Assembly: GCA_965226045.1 (NCBI GenBank)
Contig: CBDDBU010000028.1
Coordinates: 1 to 64,000 of the forward strand
Source: CBDDBU01 sp965226045
Lineage (GTDB): Bacteria > Pseudomonadota > Alphaproteobacteria > VGEJ01
DNA: 64,000 nt
Reading direction: 5' to 3'
This document shows, in pieces, positions 33,120-42,653 of this stretch. The number at the start of each line of letters is the position of its first letter. Within the stretch, counting starts at the first letter, position 1. The position numbers were made by a program, and so were the translations under genes. The notes under the pieces were generated by a model. It had not been told where the DNA came from, did no database searches, and saw only the letters and a list, made by a program, of their open reading frames with translations.

Positions 33120-35341
33120 CAAAGGTCGCAGAGAACCACGTGCAAGAGATCGAGTTCACGACAGCGCTTGAGGATCGCTACCTCGCCTACGCGCTCTCGA
33201 CGATCACGGGGCGTTCGTTGCCCGACGTCCGCGACGGACTGAAGCCCGTTCAGCGACGCTTGTTGTTCGCCATGCGTCAGTTGCGCCTCGATCCCAAGTC
33301 CGGGTTCAAAAAATGCGCGCGGGTCGTTGGCGATGTCATCGGCAAGTTTCATCCGCACGGTGACCAAGCGGTGTACGACGCGCTCGTTCGCATGGCGCAG
33401 GAGTTCGCGGCGCGGTATCCGCTGGTCGAGGGCCAAGGTAATTTCGGCAACGTCGATGGCGATAACGCCGCCGCCATGCGCTACACCGAGGCGCGCTTGA
33501 GCGCCGTCGCCGAGGCCCTGCTCGAAGGGATCGACGAGGACAGTGTCGATTTCCGCGAGACTTATGACGGCAGCGAACGCGAGCCGGCGGTGCTGCCGGC
33601 GGGATTCCCCAATCTCCTGGCCAACGGCGCCACCGGGATCGCCGTGGGCATGGCGACCAGCATCCCGCCGCACAACATCGGCGAGCTTTGCGACGCGCTG
33701 CTGCACCTCATCAAGTACCCCAACGCGACCATCGACAAACTCACCGAACTTATTCCAGGCCCCGATATGCCGACCGGCGGGGTCGTGGTCGAGCCGCGCG
33801 ACAAGATCGTCGAGGCCTATGCGACCGGTCGCGGCAGTTTTCGTTTGCGGGCCAAGTGGTCGGTCGAGCAACTGGCGCGCGGCCAATATCAGATTGTCGT
33901 CACCGAGATCCCCTACCAGGTCCCCAAATCGCGGCTGGTGGAAAGGATCGCTGAACTGATCCTCGACAAGTCCGTGGGCCTGGTCACCGACGTGCGCGAC
34001 GAGTCAACCGAGGATGTGCGACTGGTGATCGAGCCGCGCAGTCGCACCGTCGATGCGAGCGTGGTGATGGAGACGCTGTTTCGCCGCACCGATCTGGAGA
34101 CCCGCGTCAACCTGAATATGAACGTGCTGGAGGGGGGGCGCACGCCGCGCGTCATGAACCTCCGCGAGGTGTTGCGCGCCTACCTCGACCACCGCCACGA
34201 GGTGCTGGCGCGGCGCACGCGTCATCGACTCGAACACATCGAACACCGCCTCGATGTGCTCGGTGGCTACTTGGTCGCATTCGCCAATCTGGACGAGGTC
34301 ATCCGCATCGTACGCGAGGAAGACGATCCGAAGGCGGTGCTCGTGGCTCGCCTCGGCGTCAATGAGGTACAGGCCGATGCGATCCTGAATTTGCGTTTGC
34401 GCGCGCTCCGCCGCTTAGAGCGAATGGGGATCGAGACGGAGCACGAGGCGTTGTGCTTGAAGCGCCTCGAACTCGAGGCGCTGATCGCGGAGGACGCCAA
34501 GCGGTGGCGCGCGATCGCCGACGAGATCAAGGACATACGCAAGCGTTTTTCGATCGATGACGGCAACGGACGGCGGCGCACGGAAATGGGCCAGGCGCCC
34601 CAGCTCGCACCCATCGCCGCCGAGTTCCTGGTGGAGGCCGAGCCCATCACCGTGGTGTGCTCCGCCAAGGGTTGGATCCGCGCGCTAAGGGGTGCCGACG
34701 CCGTGGCCGCCGAAGCCAGATACAAGGACGGCGATCGCCACCGCTTTTGGCTGCCCGCGCAAACCACCGACCGGCTGTTGATCTTCGGCACCAACGGTCG
34801 CTTCTACACATTGAGCGCCGAGGGGCTGCCGCGTGGGCGAGGCGACGGCAATCCGGTTCGTCTCATGATCGATCTTGGCGAAGAAGAGGATATCGTCGCC
34901 ATGCTGGTTCATCGGCCGGGGCGAACGCTTGTGGTCGCGGCGAGCGATGGCCGAGGCTTCCTGGTTGCGGAGGATGACGTTGTGGCCCATACCCGCGCCG
35001 GCAAGCAGGTCCTCAACGTGAGGCCGCCGGTTGAAGCGCAGGTTTGCCGCCCCGGCGAGGGCGATTCGCTTGCCGTGGTGGGCGAGAACCGCAAGCTGCT
35101 GATGTTCGCGGTGGATGCGGTGCCGACGATGAGCCGGGGGCGGGGAGTGGTACTACAGCGGTACGTCGATGGGGGGCTGAGCGACGCCATCGTTTTCAAT
35201 CTCGCCGAGGGCGTGTCATGGAGCGCCGGCGAGCGCCAGCGCACCGAGAGGGATGTCAGCCACTGGCAGGGGAAACGGGGCCAGGCCGGCCGCGTCGCGC
35301 CCCGCGGCTTTCCACGCTCGAACCGGTTTAGCCAAGGATAG
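33116..35341 (+). CDS. parC: DNA topoisomerase IV subunit A
   Basis: The breakage-reunion subunit that decatenates daughter chromosomes with ParE. RYLAYALSTITGRSLPDVRDG opens in two steps after the N-terminus, then KCARVVGDVIGKFHPHGD, and the catalytic Tyr in AAAMRYTEARLS (about residue 125). PAGFPNLLANGATGIAVGM is conserved. The C-terminal beta-pinwheel blades are recognisable (CSAKGWIRALRG, GTNGRFYTL). At 741 residues it is close to alphaproteobacterial ParC. GTG start overlapping recO. Confidence 0.95.
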   Translation: MTKVAENHVQEIEFTTALEDRYLAYALSTITGRSLPDVRDGLKPVQRRLLFAMRQLRLDPKSGFKKCARVVGDVIGKFHPHGDQAVYDALVRMAQEFAARYPLVEGQGNFGNVDGDNAAAMRYTEARLSAVAEALLEGIDEDSVDFRETYDGSEREPAVLPAGFPNLLANGATGIAVGMATSIPPHNIGELCDALLHLIKYPNATIDKLTELIPGPDMPTGGVVVEPRDKIVEAYATGRGSFRLRAKWSVEQLARGQYQIVVTEIPYQVPKSRLVERIAELILDKSVGLVTDVRDESTEDVRLVIEPRSRTVDASVVMETLFRRTDLETRVNLNMNVLEGGRTPRVMNLREVLRAYLDHRHEVLARRTRHRLEHIEHRLDVLGGYLVAFANLDEVIRIVREEDDPKAVLVARLGVNEVQADAILNLRLRALRRLERMGIETEHEALCLKRLELEALIAEDAKRWRAIADEIKDIRKRFSIDDGNGRRRTEMGQAPQLAPIAAEFLVEAEPITVVCSAKGWIRALRGADAVAAEARYKDGDRHRFWLPAQTTDRLLIFGTNGRFYTLSAEGLPRGRGDGNPVRLMIDLGEEEDIVAMLVHRPGRTLVVAASDGRGFLVAEDDVVAHTRAGKQVLNVRPPVEAQVCRPGEGDSLAVVGENRKLLMFAVDAVPTMSRGRGVVLQRYVDGGLSDAIVFNLAEGVSWSAGERQRTERDVSHWQGKRGQAGRVAPRGFPRSNRFSQG

Positions 35342-35432
35342 GGCGCTGGAGAATCGCAGCGGCGTGCGCCAGCCGAACCCAGCTTCGACATACTTGCACG
35401 AGCTGGTCCCGAACGTCTGACCGGGGGTAGAT

Positions 35433-35978
35433 GTGCGCGCGCTAGCGAGATTCGTTGGGTTTGTCGGCAAGCTCATGGAGACGGTCGGGCGCGGGGTGGC
35501 GTGGCTCACCCTGGCGATGGTGCTGACCACTTTCCTTGTCGTTGTGCTGCGATACGGATTTGCCCTTGGCTGGGTCTGGATGCAGGAGACATATGTCTGG
35601 CTGCACGGCATCGTTTTCATGATCGGCGCGGGCTACACGCTCCTCCACGACGACCACGTACGGGTCGATATTTTCTATCGCCCTGCCAGTCCGCGCCATA
35701 AGGCGCTGGTGGATCTGCTCGGCGTCTTCGTCCTGCTGCTGCCGGTGCTTGCTATCGTCGCCTACGTCGCGTGGCCCTATGTCATCGAGTCGTGGAGTAA
35801 GTTGGAGGGTTCGCGCGAGGCCGGCGGTCTGCCCGGGCTCTTTCTCCTGAAGACAATGATTCTCGGCTTTTGCGCGCTGGTGGCTCTGCAGGGCCTGGCG
35901 CTGGCGGCTCGCGGCATCCTCATCCTGGCGGGACGCGCTGAGTTCGCGGCCGTGGAAGTGGATCGCGAGGTCGTGTAG
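35433..35978 (+). CDS. dctQ: TRAP transporter small permease (DctQ-type)
   Basis: The four-helix membrane subunit of a tripartite ATP-independent periplasmic transporter. 181 residues with four hydrophobic spans; WVWMQETYVWLHGIVFMIG followed by HDDHVRVDIFY is the family signature. GTG start. It is two bases from dctM, so the two are co-translated. The transported acid is not evident. Confidence 0.9.
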   Translation: MRALARFVGFVGKLMETVGRGVAWLTLAMVLTTFLVVVLRYGFALGWVWMQETYVWLHGIVFMIGAGYTLLHDDHVRVDIFYRPASPRHKALVDLLGVFVLLLPVLAIVAYVAWPYVIESWSKLEGSREAGGLPGLFLLKTMILGFCALVALQGLALAARGILILAGRAEFAAVEVDREVV

Positions 35979-35980
35979 CC

Positions 35981-37354
35981 ATGGCGGCCGAAGTCCTCGC
36001 CCTCGTCATGTTCGCCGCCACATGCGGCATCCTGTTGCTTGGCTTCCCGGTGGCCTTCTCGCTGGCGGGCTCGGCGCTGATCTTCGCCGTTATCGGTGCT
36101 CTCACCGGCACTTTCGATCTTCGCCTTATGGGCATACTGGGGTCGCGCTATTTCGGCGTCATGGTCAACGAGGTGCTGGTCGCGGTACCGCTATTCGTCT
36201 TCATGGGGGTGATGCTGGAACGCTCCAAGCTGGCAGAGGAACTCCTCGCCACCATGGCGATGTTGTTCGGCCGTCGCCGAGGAGGGCTCGGCATCTCGGT
36301 GATTCTGGTCGGTGCGCTGCTGGCCGCGTCGACCGGAATCGTCGGCGCCACTGTCGTCACCATGGGGCTTTTGAGCCTGCCGACGATGCTGCGCACTGGT
36401 TACAACCCCAAGCTCGCCGCCGGTCTGATCTGCTCGTCGGGGACCTTGGGGCAGATCATACCGCCCTCGATCGTTCTGGTGCTGCTGGGCGACATCCTCC
36501 AGGGCGCCAATAGCCAAGCTCAGCTGGCGCTGGGGAATTTTGCGCCCGAGCCGGTGGCTGTCGTGGATCTCTTCGCCGGGGCCTTCATTCCCGGCATCCT
36601 GCTCGTGCTCTTGTACATCGGTTGGCAGATTGTCGTCGCGATCGTGCGGCCGGAGTGGTGTCCGCCGATCGACCAAGAGTCCGATGGCGTGTCGGCGCTT
36701 CAGATCGCGAAGGTCTTGGCGCCGCCGGCTCTGCTCATGGCCGCAGTGCTGGGCTCGATCTTGGTGGGAATCGCGACCCCCACGGAATCGGCGGCCGTCG
36801 GCGCGGTGGGCGCGATGCTGCTCGCGGCCTTGCGGCGCCGGCTTGCGCTAGCGGTGCTGAAGGACGTCATGCGCACGACCACCCGCATCACGTCGATGGT
36901 CTTCGTCATCTTGTTAGGGGCGTCGCTGTTCTCGCTCACGTTTCGGGGCTTCGGCGGCGATGACATGATCGCACGGCTCCTGACCGACCTGCCCGGTGGG
37001 GTATTCACCGCAATGCTCATTGTCATGGCGGTAATGTTCGTCTTGGGATTCTTCCTCGATTTCATCGAGATCGTCTTCGTCGTCGTCCCGATCGTGGGGC
37101 CGATCCTGCTTCAGATGGAACTGAATCCGATTTGGCTCGGCGTCATGATCGCGCTTAACCTTCAAACCTCGTTCCTGACGCCGCCCTTCGGGTTCGCGCT
37201 GTTCTATCTACGCGGCGTGGCGCCGCCCAGTGTCGCGACAATGGACATCTATCGGGGCGTCGCGCCTTTCGTGGTCATTCAGCTGGTTGGGCTCGGCGTG
37301 GTCGCCGCGTTCCCCAGCCTTGCCACGTGGTTGCCCAAGGTCCTGTTCGGTTGA
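35981..37354 (+). CDS. dctM: TRAP transporter large permease (DctM-type)
   Basis: The 12-span ion-coupled permease of the TRAP system; 457 residues. Family elements include VPLFVFMGVMLERSKLAEEL, GATVVTMGLLSLPTML, GTLGQIIPPSIVLVLLGD and FLTPPFGFALFYLRGVAPP. It ends just before a strong hairpin. The matching binding protein (dctP) is on the opposite strand, converging on it. Confidence 0.93.
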   Translation: MAAEVLALVMFAATCGILLLGFPVAFSLAGSALIFAVIGALTGTFDLRLMGILGSRYFGVMVNEVLVAVPLFVFMGVMLERSKLAEELLATMAMLFGRRRGGLGISVILVGALLAASTGIVGATVVTMGLLSLPTMLRTGYNPKLAAGLICSSGTLGQIIPPSIVLVLLGDILQGANSQAQLALGNFAPEPVAVVDLFAGAFIPGILLVLLYIGWQIVVAIVRPEWCPPIDQESDGVSALQIAKVLAPPALLMAAVLGSILVGIATPTESAAVGAVGAMLLAALRRRLALAVLKDVMRTTTRITSMVFVILLGASLFSLTFRGFGGDDMIARLLTDLPGGVFTAMLIVMAVMFVLGFFLDFIEIVFVVVPIVGPILLQMELNPIWLGVMIALNLQTSFLTPPFGFALFYLRGVAPPSVATMDIYRGVAPFVVIQLVGLGVVAAFPSLATWLPKVLFG

Positions 37355-37370
37355 CACGGGGACAGCGGAA

Positions 37371-37393
37371 AACGGCGGGCTGAGCCCGCCGTT
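37371..37393. terminator. Bidirectional hairpin terminator between dctM and dctP
   Basis: A perfect 10-bp inverted repeat, AACGGCGGGC and GCCCGCCGTT, around a TGA loop, lies between two convergent stop codons. There is no long T tract on either side, but the position and GC-rich stem make shared termination likely. Confidence 0.65.
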
Positions 37394-37420
37394 CGCCACC
37401 GCGATTGTGGTATCGCCGGT

Positions 37421-38539
37421 TCAGCCGCCGACCGGCTCGGCGAATTTGAAGCCGAGCGCGCGCGACGTGAGATAGGCTTGCTCTGAGATCTTCGACCACG
37501 CGATCGTGTCCTTGCGGAACGTCAGGATGTGATCCATCACCTTGCGACTCAGTGGATCGTCCGAGGCGAGGTCGTTCATGACCTGACCCGCTAGCGCCCC
37601 CAAGTGGTTGAGCAAGCTGTCGGGGAATTTCTTGAGGATGACCCCGTGCGTATTGATGAGTGCAGAGAGCGCGGCGTTGTTGCGGGCGACGAACTCGCTC
37701 AGCACAAGTTGATTGACGGCCGTATTCGCGGCTTCGACCAGCACCTTCAGATCGTCGGGCAGCTTCTCCCATGCCGCGAGGTTGACGAAGTTGTCGAGAC
37801 ACGTCGCCGGTTCGTGCCAGCCGGGGTAGTAGTAGAACTTGGCGCTCTTATAGAGACCGAAGGCGAGATCGTTGTAGGGGCCGACCCATTCGGTCGCATC
37901 GATCGCGCCCGAGGACAGCGCCGGCGGGATCTCACCGCCCGGCAGGTTAACGACGTTGCCACCGGCGGCCTTCACCACCTCGCCCCCGAGGCCCGGAATG
38001 CGCATTTTCAGGCCCTTGTAGTCATCGGGCCCGTTGATCTCTTTGTTGAACCAGCCGCCCATCTGTACGCCGGTATTACCGGACGGAAAGAACTTGCAGC
38101 CCAGCTCCCGATAGACTTCGTCCGCCAACGCTTGCCCACCGCCGTGCTGGAACCACCCGTTCATTTCCTGTGCGGTCAAACCAAAAGGCATTGAGGCAAT
38201 GAACTGCGATGCTGGCACCTTGCCCTTCCAGTAGTAGGGCGCGCCGTGGCCCATCTCCACGGTCCCGCCAGAGACGGCGTCCATGGCCTCGAACGCCGGT
38301 ACGATTTCGCCCGCGCCGAAGACCTTAACCGTCAGCCGCCCGCCCGACCCGCGGGTGATAAGATCACCCAACAAGTTGGCGCCGGTGCCGAGGCCAGGGA
38401 AGTTCTTCGGCCAAGTTGTCACCAGTCGCCATTCTATGCGCCCTTGGGAAAGGGCGGGCGTCGGAAAATTAGAGGCGACCGCCGTCGCGCCCGCGACACC
38501 GGAAACGGCGGCTCCCTTTAGGAATGAACGGCGTTTCAT
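37421..38539 (-). CDS. dctP: TRAP transporter substrate-binding protein (DctP-type)
   Basis: The periplasmic solute receptor of the TRAP system; 372 residues. The N-terminus KRRSFLKGAAVSGVAG is a twin-arginine signal, with cleavage probably after ALSQG. The mature part matches the family that delivers substrate as a dimer: WPKNFPGLGTGANLLGD, GHGAPYYWKGK and ATEWVGPYNDLAFG. This last block is close to the mannonate/alpha-keto acid type receptors, but no substrate can be assigned. Convergent with dctQM. Confidence 0.92.
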   Translation of the reverse strand: MKRRSFLKGAAVSGVAGATAVASNFPTPALSQGRIEWRLVTTWPKNFPGLGTGANLLGDLITRGSGGRLTVKVFGAGEIVPAFEAMDAVSGGTVEMGHGAPYYWKGKVPASQFIASMPFGLTAQEMNGWFQHGGGQALADEVYRELGCKFFPSGNTGVQMGGWFNKEINGPDDYKGLKMRIPGLGGEVVKAAGGNVVNLPGGEIPPALSSGAIDATEWVGPYNDLAFGLYKSAKFYYYPGWHEPATCLDNFVNLAAWEKLPDDLKVLVEAANTAVNQLVLSEFVARNNAALSALINTHGVILKKFPDSLLNHLGALAGQVMNDLASDDPLSRKVMDHILTFRKDTIAWSKISEQAYLTSRALGFKFAEPVGG

Positions 38540-38586
38540 CTGCTCCCCCTGTTTTGCGTTGACCTCACACGACCCGTGTCGCTACA

Positions 38587-39324
38587 TCATACCGCCGAAC
38601 CGCTTGGCCGCATCGGCGCCCATCGCTCGGCGACGTAGGCTTCAAGCGGCTGAAAGCGGCTCTTGTAGCTCATCTTGGGACTGTTGGCGATCCAATATCC
38701 CAGGTAGACGTAGTCAAGCCCGAGGCGCGTCGCCTCTTCGATGTGCCATATGATAAGATAAGTTCCAGGGCTCACCGCGGCCGCATCTGGATCAAAGAAA
38801 CTGTAGACCAGGGACAGCCCATCGCGGAGGCGATCGCTCAAACAGACGGCGTAAAGTTCATCCCGCTGGTCGCGATATTCGACCAGGAATGTGTCGACGG
38901 CGGTCTCCTCGATCATCGCTTGGTACTCGGCGATATCCATCCGCGCCATGCCGCCATCGCCGTGTCGCTCTATTTGATAGCGCTGAAACAGACGAAAATG
39001 ATCGGTCTTGGTCGCGGCCGGTCCGACTTGGGCGGAGATCCCAGCGTTGCGGGCCAGCACCCGCCGCATCGACCGAGTCGGTTGAAAATCGGCCACCCGG
39101 ACCCGCACGGCGACGCACGCATTACAGCTGTCGCAGCGCGGCCGATAGGCGATGCCGTGACTGCGGCGAAACCCGACCTCGGACAGGTTCTCGTGCAGCA
39201 AGTTCGCGTCCGGTCCCGCGAGCATCGTGAATAGCTTGCGCTCCAATCTCCCCGGCAGATAGGGGCACGGCATCGGCGGAGTTCTGTAGAACTGTCTGAG
39301 CTGTGCGAACTCGATGGGTTTCAT
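38587..39324 (-). CDS. bpt: Aspartate/glutamate leucyltransferase (arginyl-tRNA--protein transferase family)
   Basis: Transfers Leu from Leu-tRNA to proteins with N-terminal Asp or Glu, feeding the ClpS/ClpAP N-degron pathway. Family signs: CPYLPGRLERKLFT, FRRSHGIAYRPRCDSCNACV (Cys cluster), then YQIERHGDGGM and YVYLGYWIANSPKMSYKSRF near the end. 245 residues, as expected. ATG start. The SLC13 gene lies 28 bases upstream on the same strand. Confidence 0.92.
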   Translation of the reverse strand: MKPIEFAQLRQFYRTPPMPCPYLPGRLERKLFTMLAGPDANLLHENLSEVGFRRSHGIAYRPRCDSCNACVAVRVRVADFQPTRSMRRVLARNAGISAQVGPAATKTDHFRLFQRYQIERHGDGGMARMDIAEYQAMIEETAVDTFLVEYRDQRDELYAVCLSDRLRDGLSLVYSFFDPDAAAVSPGTYLIIWHIEEATRLGLDYVYLGYWIANSPKMSYKSRFQPLEAYVAERWAPMRPSGSAV

Positions 39325-39352
39325 CGTCGGTCAGTCGCCTCTCCACCGTTGG

Positions 39353-41167
39353 CTACCGCAGGCCATAGTACCACGGCGCGAACAGCGAAAACGCAACCCA
39401 CATTAAGACGACAAGTGGCAGGCCGGCGCGCACGAAGTCGCTGAAGCGATAGTGACCTGGGGCCATGACCAGAAGGTTGGTCTGGTAGCTCATCGGTGTC
39501 GCGAATGAGCAGTTCGCCGCGAAAATCAGAGCGTACAGAAAAATGCTCGGATCGATCCCGAGTTCTGCGGCGACGTTTATCGCGATCGGCGCGAACAGCA
39601 CGGCCGTGGCGTTGTTGCTGAGAACGTTGGTGAATGCCGCCACCAACAGGAAGAAGGCCGACAGGACCACCTCGGGTCCGGCCGCACCCAGTGTCGACAC
39701 CAGTACCTGCGCGAGGAATTGGGCGCCGCCTGTTGCTTCGAGCGCTCCGCCGAGGGCGAGCGCCGCGCCCACGAGGAAGATCACCCGCCGGTCGATGGCG
39801 CGCGCCGCCTGGTGAATGTTGAGACATCTCACGGCGACCATGGCAGCCGCGCCCGTGACGGCCGCGACCACGATAGGGACTAAGCCACTGGCCGCGAACC
39901 CGACGACCAGCAGAAAGATGAGCGTGGCCCGGCCCGAGCGCGTCCGATCGACCAGCTCCCGTGTCGAGCGCTCAAGCAGCAGAACGTCGCGGTTGACCCG
40001 CAGGGCCATGACGCGGGCCGTCGTCCCGAGCACCAAGAGGACGTCGCCCGCATCCAACCTAATCTCGTCCATGCGCGCGCGAATCATGCGGGAACGTCGC
40101 TGAATCCCGAGCACGATGCAGTGGGTCTGGTAGTGGAATCCCAACTGAGCGAGGTCCCGTCCGATCATCCGGGAAGCGGGCGCCACCACGACCTCGCCCA
40201 GTATCTGGTCACCGGGTTCGCCGCTCGCGCCCTTCAGAAGTTTGGGAGTGGTCTCCAACACATGGGTCAACGCCTTACGGGTCGCGGCGACAACCACCTC
40301 GTCGCCGGACCGCAAGGCGACGCCGTCGAACGGCGGCAGAAACGCGTGTTCACCCCGCTGAATCAGACGAACCGTCATTTCGGGAAGGGAGGAAAACATC
40401 CCGGCGGTGGTTGTCTGACCGACCAGGGGACTGCCAGATACGACGGCGATCTGCGTCAGATACTGCTTGCCATCGCCTTCCATCAGTTCACGCACCGGCG
40501 AGGCGCGGTCGGGCAGGATGCGCGGCACGACCAGAACCACGTACGTGATGCCAACCAACGCCAGCACCGCGCCCGGAATGGTGAAGTCGAAGAAACCGAT
40601 CGGCGGATGGCCGAGACTCATCGCGGTGCTGGAGACGAGAAGATTGGTGCTCGACCCAATCATCGTCGTCATCCCACCAAGTATGGCGGCGAAGCTCAAC
40701 GGCATCATCAAACCGCTCACCGAGCCGCCGAGCCGGTCGGAAAGCGCCGTAATGATGGGAACGAAGATGACGACGACGGGGGTGTTGTTAAGAACCGCGC
40801 TGAGCACCAAGACGGCGACCAGCGTCAACGCGACCGTGCCGTTCGGATGACGGCGGCGCAAGACGACCAGTCGTCGGACGAAGTGGTCGAGCGCTCCGGT
40901 TCGGACCATGCCCTGCCCGATGACCAGCAAGGCCACGACCGCCATCAGTGCCGGGTTGGCGAAGCCGGCCAAAACGCGCTCGGCGTCGAGCTGATTGGCT
41001 GCCCCGGTCGCGGGAAGGGGAAAGAGATGGAAGAAGACCAGCAGGATCGCCACAATTCCCGCCGAGGTGAGCTCGATGGACACCCGCTCGGAGGCGTAGG
41101 CCACGACCGCGGCGACGATCAGGGCCAGTGTCACCCAAATCTCGAAGGTGGCGGAGACGGACGTCAT
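39353..41167 (-). CDS. SLC13-family (citrate/sulfate-type) transporter with two RCK_C domains
   Basis: An inner-membrane anion:Na+ symporter-like protein of about 604 residues. Two halves of membrane spans frame a cytoplasmic insertion carrying two TrkA-C/RCK_C regulatory domains (about residues 205-385). NNTPVVVIFVPIITALS and SSTNLLVSS in the first half and NNATAVLFAPIAINVA in the second are the repeated helical-hairpin motifs. Substrate could be sulfate, a dicarboxylate or another anion. The ATG at 41167 (MTSVSATFEIWV) is preferred over the in-frame ATG at 41266. Confidence 0.9.
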   Translation of the reverse strand: MTSVSATFEIWVTLALIVAAVVAYASERVSIELTSAGIVAILLVFFHLFPLPATGAANQLDAERVLAGFANPALMAVVALLVIGQGMVRTGALDHFVRRLVVLRRRHPNGTVALTLVAVLVLSAVLNNTPVVVIFVPIITALSDRLGGSVSGLMMPLSFAAILGGMTTMIGSSTNLLVSSTAMSLGHPPIGFFDFTIPGAVLALVGITYVVLVVPRILPDRASPVRELMEGDGKQYLTQIAVVSGSPLVGQTTTAGMFSSLPEMTVRLIQRGEHAFLPPFDGVALRSGDEVVVAATRKALTHVLETTPKLLKGASGEPGDQILGEVVVAPASRMIGRDLAQLGFHYQTHCIVLGIQRRSRMIRARMDEIRLDAGDVLLVLGTTARVMALRVNRDVLLLERSTRELVDRTRSGRATLIFLLVVGFAASGLVPIVVAAVTGAAAMVAVRCLNIHQAARAIDRRVIFLVGAALALGGALEATGGAQFLAQVLVSTLGAAGPEVVLSAFFLLVAAFTNVLSNNATAVLFAPIAINVAAELGIDPSIFLYALIFAANCSFATPMSYQTNLLVMAPGHYRFSDFVRAGLPLVVLMWVAFSLFAPWYYGLR

Positions 41168-41175
41168 GGCATCGA

Positions 41176-41697
41176 TTATAGCGATCGATGTTCGGTGCGG
41201 GTCGATCGGCTCCGATAGCGGAGTCGGGTCGCGCGCGCCGCCGTATTCACCACCAGCATTCCGCAAAGATAGTCGTGGACAGTTCGTCCCCGATCATTGA
41301 ATAGGGCAATGCCCAGGACTAGCAGCACCGTCAGGCCGGTACAGAGGTAGAACAGCCCGGTCCACAGCGCTGCGCGCAAGTACGATGGAGGGCGGCCGTC
41401 AATCCGCACCGCGCGAAGGCCGCACAACCGCATGCCGAGCGTGGCCGACCGATCGCCGCCGAGCGTGACGATATGATATGCGAGCGGAATGAGGGCGTAG
41501 AACGGCGCCAGAGTCGGCGAGAGGATACCAAAGGTCAAGATTTCGGCGATGGTGGCGGCCGCGCCGAAGCCAAGTAGCACCGTGACGATCAGCACGCCGT
41601 CGATACAAAACGCGAGAACGCGCCGGGCAAGTGCCCCTTCGTATAGTTCGGGTGATTCCTCGAGCGGGGGTGGCGCGGCGGTCCACGCCGCGTTCAC
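41176..41697 (-). CDS. RDD family membrane protein
   Basis: A roughly 173-residue protein with three or four membrane spans and the RDD signature: GALARRVLAFCIDGVLIV near the start and SATLGMRLCGLRAVRIDG in the middle, then NDRGRTVHDYLCGMLVV. RDD proteins have no settled function; some are ion transporters. The GTG at 41697 (VNAAWTAAPPP) is chosen; the longer open frame upstream reads through noncoding sequence. Confidence 0.85.
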   Translation of the reverse strand: MNAAWTAAPPPLEESPELYEGALARRVLAFCIDGVLIVTVLLGFGAAATIAEILTFGILSPTLAPFYALIPLAYHIVTLGGDRSATLGMRLCGLRAVRIDGRPPSYLRAALWTGLFYLCTGLTVLLVLGIALFNDRGRTVHDYLCGMLVVNTAARATRLRYRSRSTRTEHRSL

Positions 41698-41761
41698 CTG
41701 CGCAGACCCGTCGGCGCCACGAAGCGGATCGTCGCGTCCATGCCAGCGGCTAGTTGGGTGG

Positions 41762-42625
41762 TTATACCGGCGCCTGGCGCTGGAGGACAATGCTGATCCG
41801 CCGGTCTTCCGGCAGGAATGGATTCTCAGCGATGAGGGGCTCCTGGTCAGCACGTCCCGCCACCTCGCCGACGCGCTCCGGATCGACGCCGGCCACGACT
41901 AAGGCGCGGCGGGCCGCGTTGGCGCGGTCAGCCGAGAGTTCCCAGTTCGTGTAGCCGTCTCCAGTCCCGAACGAGGTCGCGTCCGTATGGTCGGTGATGA
42001 GGATGCGATTGGGCATGCTGTTGACGACTTTGGCGATTTGGGACAGCAGTATCGTAGTCCGCTCAGGTATTTCCGAGCTGCCGCTTGGGAACATAGCGCC
42101 GCCTTCGCGATCGACGACTTGAATGCGCAGCCCTTCCGGCGTCATATCGATTATCAGACGATCGCTGAGTTCGTCGAGCGCGGGATCCGCGTCGATCGCC
42201 TGGCGGATCGCGGCCTGTGCTTCCTCGAAGGCCTCCTCCTCCAGGCGCCGTTGCAACCCCTCCACATCTTCGGCGTCGGCCTCTCCAGCACCGCTCGACG
42301 GGGAGGGCGCTATCCGCATGACGACCGTCGGCGCGCGCGAATCGGACTGGTTGGGGCCCTGTATCAACAGCCCGGTGTCGCCCATGATGCCGCCGGTACC
42401 GCTGGACGAGACACTGAACGAGGCCGGCGTGAAGTATTCGGCGACGCCACGCTTCTGCTCCTCACTGGTGGCAGCGACCAGCCACATCAAAAGGAAAAAG
42501 GCCATCATCGCGGTGACGAAGTCCGCATAGGCGATTTTCCAGGCGCCGCCGTGATGGCCGCCGTGGCCGCCCTTCTTGACCTTCTTGATGATGACCGGCT
42601 GGCCGGCCCCGTGGGCATCGCTCAT
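41762..42625 (-). CDS. motB: Flagellar motor stator protein MotB
   Basis: The stator subunit that anchors MotA to peptidoglycan and carries the proton-binding Asp. AWKIAYADFVTAMMAFFLLMW is the single membrane span, with the essential Asp in YADFVTA (about residue 35). The C-terminal OmpA-like peptidoglycan domain shows ITDHTDATSFG and WELSADRANAARRAL. 287 residues, frame intact. An IS lies between it and motA, 28 bases upstream of the motB start, so coupled expression with motA is lost or altered. Confidence 0.93.
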   Translation of the reverse strand: MSDAHGAGQPVIIKKVKKGGHGGHHGGAWKIAYADFVTAMMAFFLLMWLVAATSEEQKRGVAEYFTPASFSVSSSGTGGIMGDTGLLIQGPNQSDSRAPTVVMRIAPSPSSGAGEADAEDVEGLQRRLEEEAFEEAQAAIRQAIDADPALDELSDRLIIDMTPEGLRIQVVDREGGAMFPSGSSEIPERTTILLSQIAKVVNSMPNRILITDHTDATSFGTGDGYTNWELSADRANAARRALVVAGVDPERVGEVAGRADQEPLIAENPFLPEDRRISIVLQRQAPV

Positions 42626-42653
42626 GGTTTGGCCCTCACGGTTTTACCCTTAG

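Noticed and set aside
35433..38539. dctP on the opposite strand as evidence that it belongs to another transporter
   Set aside because: The three TRAP components are adjacent and share one terminator hairpin; convergent dctP genes occur, and no other TRAP permease is in the window.
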